Assembly (NCBI GenBank): GCA_014730295.1
Contig: WJIN01000450.1
Span: 1-8,343 of the forward strand
DNA from: Promethearchaeota archaeon
GTDB lineage: Archaea; Asgardarchaeota; Lokiarchaeia; Sigynarchaeales; SOKP01
Reading direction: 5' to 3'
DNA length: 8,343 nt
Made by a program: the position numbers and the translations under genes. Under the pieces are notes generated by a model. That model was not told the origin of the DNA, searched no databases, and saw only the letters and a list, made by a program, of their open reading frames with translations. Positions 6,364 through 8,343 of this stretch are shown in pieces; position 1 is the first letter of the stretch, and each line of letters opens with the position of its first letter.

Positions 6364-6879
6364 ATGTTTATATTTTTTCATATTGCTGTTCCCTTGTTAT
6401 TCTTTGAGATCCCGAAAATTAAAGAAAAGATCTCTATCAACCGTTTTGCGCTTTTGATTGGTGCGGTGATACCAGATCTAATAGACAAACCCTTGGTCTT
6501 GTTGGGATGGGGATCGGGAAGAGGAATATCCCATAGTCTTCTCTTTTTGATAATTAGCACGAGTATTGTATTTTTAGGTGAAGCAGTTCAAGGCAGAAAA
6601 CCCTTTCTTAGGAATAATATACTTACAATCTCTTATCTTACGGGAATAACAATTCACATCCTATTAGATTTACCAGAAGTACCCCTATTCTATCCATTTA
6701 TTCCCTATCCATACTCAGTAGAAGGAAATCTCATCTTGATGTGGTTAGAAAATTTAATCTTAGATCCATTTAACCTCTTTTCAGAACTATTCGGAATAAC
6801 GGTGATTTTATATGTGATTTATAGAAATAAATTATACCATATCAAAAATCTCTGGGATTATCTAACTATAAACCAATAA
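6364..6879 (+). CDS. YdjM/DUF457-type membrane-bound putative metal-dependent hydrolase
   Basis: A 171-residue multi-pass membrane protein of the family described as LexA-binding/inner-membrane putative hydrolases (YdjM, formerly DUF457). The family layout is present: an N-terminal His6 in FFHIAVP, GAVIPDLIDK (34-43, with Asp38 and Asp41), GRGISHSLL (52-60, His57, matching the family's HRGxTHSLL with the first His replaced), and GITIHILLDL (94-103, His98 and Asp102). These His and Asp residues are the presumed metal ligands. Hydrophobic helices fall near 4-15, 27-48, 57-72, 86-103 and 139-155. The length is within the family's range. The ATG has no clear Shine-Dalgarno site, and no better start is seen. 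The next gene begins 15 bases after the stop, so the two are probably co-transcribed. The reaction and substrate are not known for the family. Confidence 0.75.
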   Translation: MFIFFHIAVPLLFFEIPKIKEKISINRFALLIGAVIPDLIDKPLVLLGWGSGRGISHSLLFLIISTSIVFLGEAVQGRKPFLRNNILTISYLTGITIHILLDLPEVPLFYPFIPYPYSVEGNLILMWLENLILDPFNLFSELFGITVILYVIYRNKLYHIKNLWDYLTINQ

Positions 6880-6894
6880 ACAATCCATAAAAAG

Positions 6895-7686
6895 ATGTCC
6901 GAGCGGATTAGAAAAAGAGTATTGCTTTTTTTTGGTATCGCATTTATTTGGTCATGGAGCTTATGGCTTCCGAAAGTTTTATTGAATTTCGGTATTGTAT
7001 GCTCGGATATTTGGTTATCTCTAAGTGATTTTGCTGTTTTTGGCCCTTTAGTCGCTGCCATCATAATCACATATATAGGATTAGGGAAAAACCACCTGCG
7101 TTTGCTACTAATAAAAGGCATAAGGACGGATTTTAGAACGATTTGGTTAATCCCTGCCATTTTTTTAATGCCACTTTTCGCTCTCTTGTCTTTTTTATTC
7201 GTAATTCCAATAGAAGGCTTATATATTCTCAAAAATGCTCTTCCATGGCAATTATTAATATCCTTCACTCTCGAAATTTTTTTATTAGGGGGTCCTTTAG
7301 GAGAGGAATATGGCTGGAGGGGATTCGCTCTAGAAAGACTAGAATCTAAATTGAATGCGCTAATATCAAGTTTAATTTTGGGTGTTGTTGTGGCTTTTTG
7401 GCAATTACCCTTGTATTTTATCCAAGGGACTATACAGCAGTATATTAGCATTATCCCAAATACGTTTATAATCATTCTAAGTTCGATTATTTATACTTGG
7501 TTATATAATAACACTGATAAAAGCGTTTTAATAACAATGATATTGCATCTTTCTACTGGCGTGGGGAGTGCATGTTTTCCTTATTGGGCAAGTAAAGTAG
7601 GATCATGGATATTTTGCGGGTGTATTTTCATTTTTGCGATAATCATTTTAAGGATATATGGAATAAAAAATTTAAAATCCGAATAA
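6895..7686 (+). CDS. CPBP family (CAAX protease/Rce1-like) intramembrane protein, altered active site
   Basis: A 263-residue integral membrane protein with about eight hydrophobic segments, of the CPBP (Abi) family that includes the CAAX prenyl endopeptidase Rce1 and bacteriocin-immunity proteins. Motif 1 is intact: GPLGEEYGWRGFALERL (133-149), with Glu137, Glu138 and Arg142. Motif 2, normally FxxWHLPL, reads VAFWQLPLYF, so the conserved His is Gln170 (CAA at 7402-7404). Motif 3 keeps His218 (ILHLSTG) but has Gly222 where active members usually carry Asn four residues later. In Rce1 structural work both positions line the active site. The protein may therefore be inactive, altered, or a binding protein. 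It begins with a cytosolic basic segment (MSERIRKR). The start follows the upstream hydrolase gene by 15 bases; upstream AAAAAG is at best a weak ribosome site. A T-rich terminator follows directly. Family assignment is firm; function is not. Confidence 0.88.
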   Translation: MSERIRKRVLLFFGIAFIWSWSLWLPKVLLNFGIVCSDIWLSLSDFAVFGPLVAAIIITYIGLGKNHLRLLLIKGIRTDFRTIWLIPAIFLMPLFALLSFLFVIPIEGLYILKNALPWQLLISFTLEIFLLGGPLGEEYGWRGFALERLESKLNALISSLILGVVVAFWQLPLYFIQGTIQQYISIIPNTFIIILSSIIYTWLYNNTDKSVLITMILHLSTGVGSACFPYWASKVGSWIFCGCIFIFAIIILRIYGIKNLKSE

Positions 7687-7697
7687 TTTTTTCTTTT
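7687..7697 (+). terminator. T-rich terminator after the CPBP gene
   Basis: Six T, one C and four T follow immediately after the CPBP stop codon (7684-7686). Oligo-T tracts are sufficient to terminate archaeal RNA polymerase, and the position fits the end of the two-gene transcript. Confidence 0.5.
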
Positions 7698-7712
7698 AAA
7701 AATGAGCACGTA

Positions 7713-7746
7713 TAGATTATATCAAAATTAACTAATATTTATAATT
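7713..7746 (+). promoter_or_regulatory. TATA-like elements for the XPF nuclease gene
   Basis: Two candidates occur in the 80-base gap: TAGATTATATC at about 7713-7723 and AATATTTATAATT at about 7734-7746. The first would give a leader of about 20 bases containing AAAGG; the second would make the message nearly leaderless. I cannot choose between them. Confidence 0.3.
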
Positions 7747-7766
7747 AAACAAAGGTTCGGATTCTA

Positions 7767-8343
7767 ATGGGTAAAGAAGAGCAAGTTCGTATAATTATAG
7801 ATACAAGAGAGAATAAATTAATAGAAATTTTGAAAAAGAATCATGAAATTGTTGATTTAGAGATTAAACAATTGGATCTTGCGGATATTATCGTCTCTAA
7901 GAATGTTGCGATCGAACGGAAAGAAGGGGGAGATTTCATCGCATCTATTATGGATAATAGACTTTTTGATCAATTATTACGATTAAAAGAGACTTATCCG
8001 AATCCCGTCCTCATCTTGGAAGGGTTAAACGATGAGGTCTTTGAAACTACAGGTATGAATATTAAATCAATATATGGCGCACTGGCATTTATTTCATATA
8101 AATTAGGGATCGCGGTAATACCCACAAGACATTTGGAAGATACGGCAATCGTGGTTGAAAGAATTGCATATAGAGAACAGATTAAGGATGAAATGCCCGT
8201 TCTAAGCCGATCTGCTCCAAAAAATATGGATACATTCGAACGTAGATGTTTTGTATTAGAAGGATTATTAGATATTGGGCCGACAAAAGCAAAACAATTA
8301 ATTGAGCGATTTGGGACACCTTTTAGAGTTTTTGAAGCAATTA
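7767..8343 (+). CDS. XPF/ERCC4-type structure-specific endonuclease without helicase, N-terminal part (cut by right edge)
   Basis: A nuclease of the XPF/Mus81 family that cuts 3' flaps and branched DNA in excision repair and fork processing. The first 192 residues are visible. The ERCC4 nuclease domain (about 7-140) shows DTRE (12-15), Asp40 in LDLADIIVS and the signature IERKEGGDF (49-57) with Glu50, Arg51, Lys52 and Asp56. The family's GD pair reads AD here (Ala39), with the metal-binding Asp kept. A helix-hairpin-helix domain begins at about 157, with LLDIGPTKAKQLIERFG (167-183), and runs off the edge. The ATG is the first start after an in-frame stop at 7746-7748, so there is no N-terminal helicase as in euryarchaeal Hef. 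This is the short crenarchaeal-type form of about 230-250 residues, so some 40-60 residues are probably missing, including any C-terminal PCNA-binding peptide. AAAGG at 7751-7755 may be its ribosome site. Confidence 0.93.
   Translation, partial: MGKEEQVRIIIDTRENKLIEILKKNHEIVDLEIKQLDLADIIVSKNVAIERKEGGDFIASIMDNRLFDQLLRLKETYPNPVLILEGLNDEVFETTGMNIKSIYGALAFISYKLGIAVIPTRHLEDTAIVVERIAYREQIKDEMPVLSRSAPKNMDTFERRCFVLEGLLDIGPTKAKQLIERFGTPFRVFEAI

Noticed and set aside
6894..6912. tRNA-like D-arm sequence (GATGTCCGAGCGGATTAG)
   Set aside because: It resembles the D-arm of class II tRNAs, but no acceptor stem, anticodon arm or T-arm follows within 100 bases, and it encodes the start of the CPBP protein.
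6858..7475. 205-residue ORF on the minus strand
   Set aside because: It lies antisense to the CPBP gene and the end of the upstream gene, both supported by family motifs; its translation is low-information and Lys/Ile/Ser-rich.
1..8343. CRISPR array, mobile element, defence island or toxin-antitoxin module
   Set aside because: There are no regularly spaced repeats, transposase or integrase motifs or terminal inverted repeats; UvrD and XPF at the edges are ordinary repair genes in separate transcription units.

Overview
The window is AT-rich DNA with compact genes and looks archaeal. Three things point that way. It encodes an archaeal-type aldolase-family enzyme of the alternative shikimate entry route (ADH synthase). 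It has an XPF nuclease with no fused helicase, as in Crenarchaeota and related lineages rather than the Hef of most Euryarchaeota. Several intergenic regions carry TATA-like boxes at spacings typical of archaeal promoters. A multi-PAS soluble histidine kinase, a UvrD-type helicase, a CPBP membrane protease homologue and very AT-rich spacers would fit an Asgard archaeon (Lokiarchaeia-like), but that placement is inference. No rRNA, tRNA, CRISPR array, insertion sequence or attachment site was seen.

Layout. Positions 1-1529 (minus strand) hold the N-terminal 509 codons of a UvrD/Rep superfamily 1 helicase, cut by the left edge. A 333-base divergent intergenic region (1530-1862) carries promoter elements for both sides, a cluster of CTTGA/TCAAG repeats and a sharply GC-rich 40-base island. 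The ADH synthase gene follows (1863-2666, plus). After it, on the same strand, comes a subtilisin-like protease (2777-4081) with an I9-type propeptide, no signal peptide and one C-terminal membrane helix. Convergent to it is a triple-PAS soluble histidine kinase (6123-4114, minus). A 240-base divergent spacer then leads to two membrane-protein genes 15 bases apart: a YdjM/DUF457-type putative metal-dependent hydrolase (6364-6879) and a CPBP (CAAX protease/Rce1-like) protein (6895-7686). The right edge cuts an XPF-type nuclease gene (7767 onward, plus).

How the genes relate. The only tight pair is the YdjM-like and CPBP genes, probably co-transcribed. The two DNA-repair genes at the edges point in opposite directions and are not an operon. 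The kinase has no response-regulator gene beside it. The most unusual proteins are the subtilase, which seems built to act on the cytosolic face of the membrane and departs from family signatures around an intact catalytic set, and the CPBP protein, which lacks the motif-2 histidine and motif-3 asparagine usual in active members. I see no clearly new multigene system; these are candidates for divergent biochemistry.
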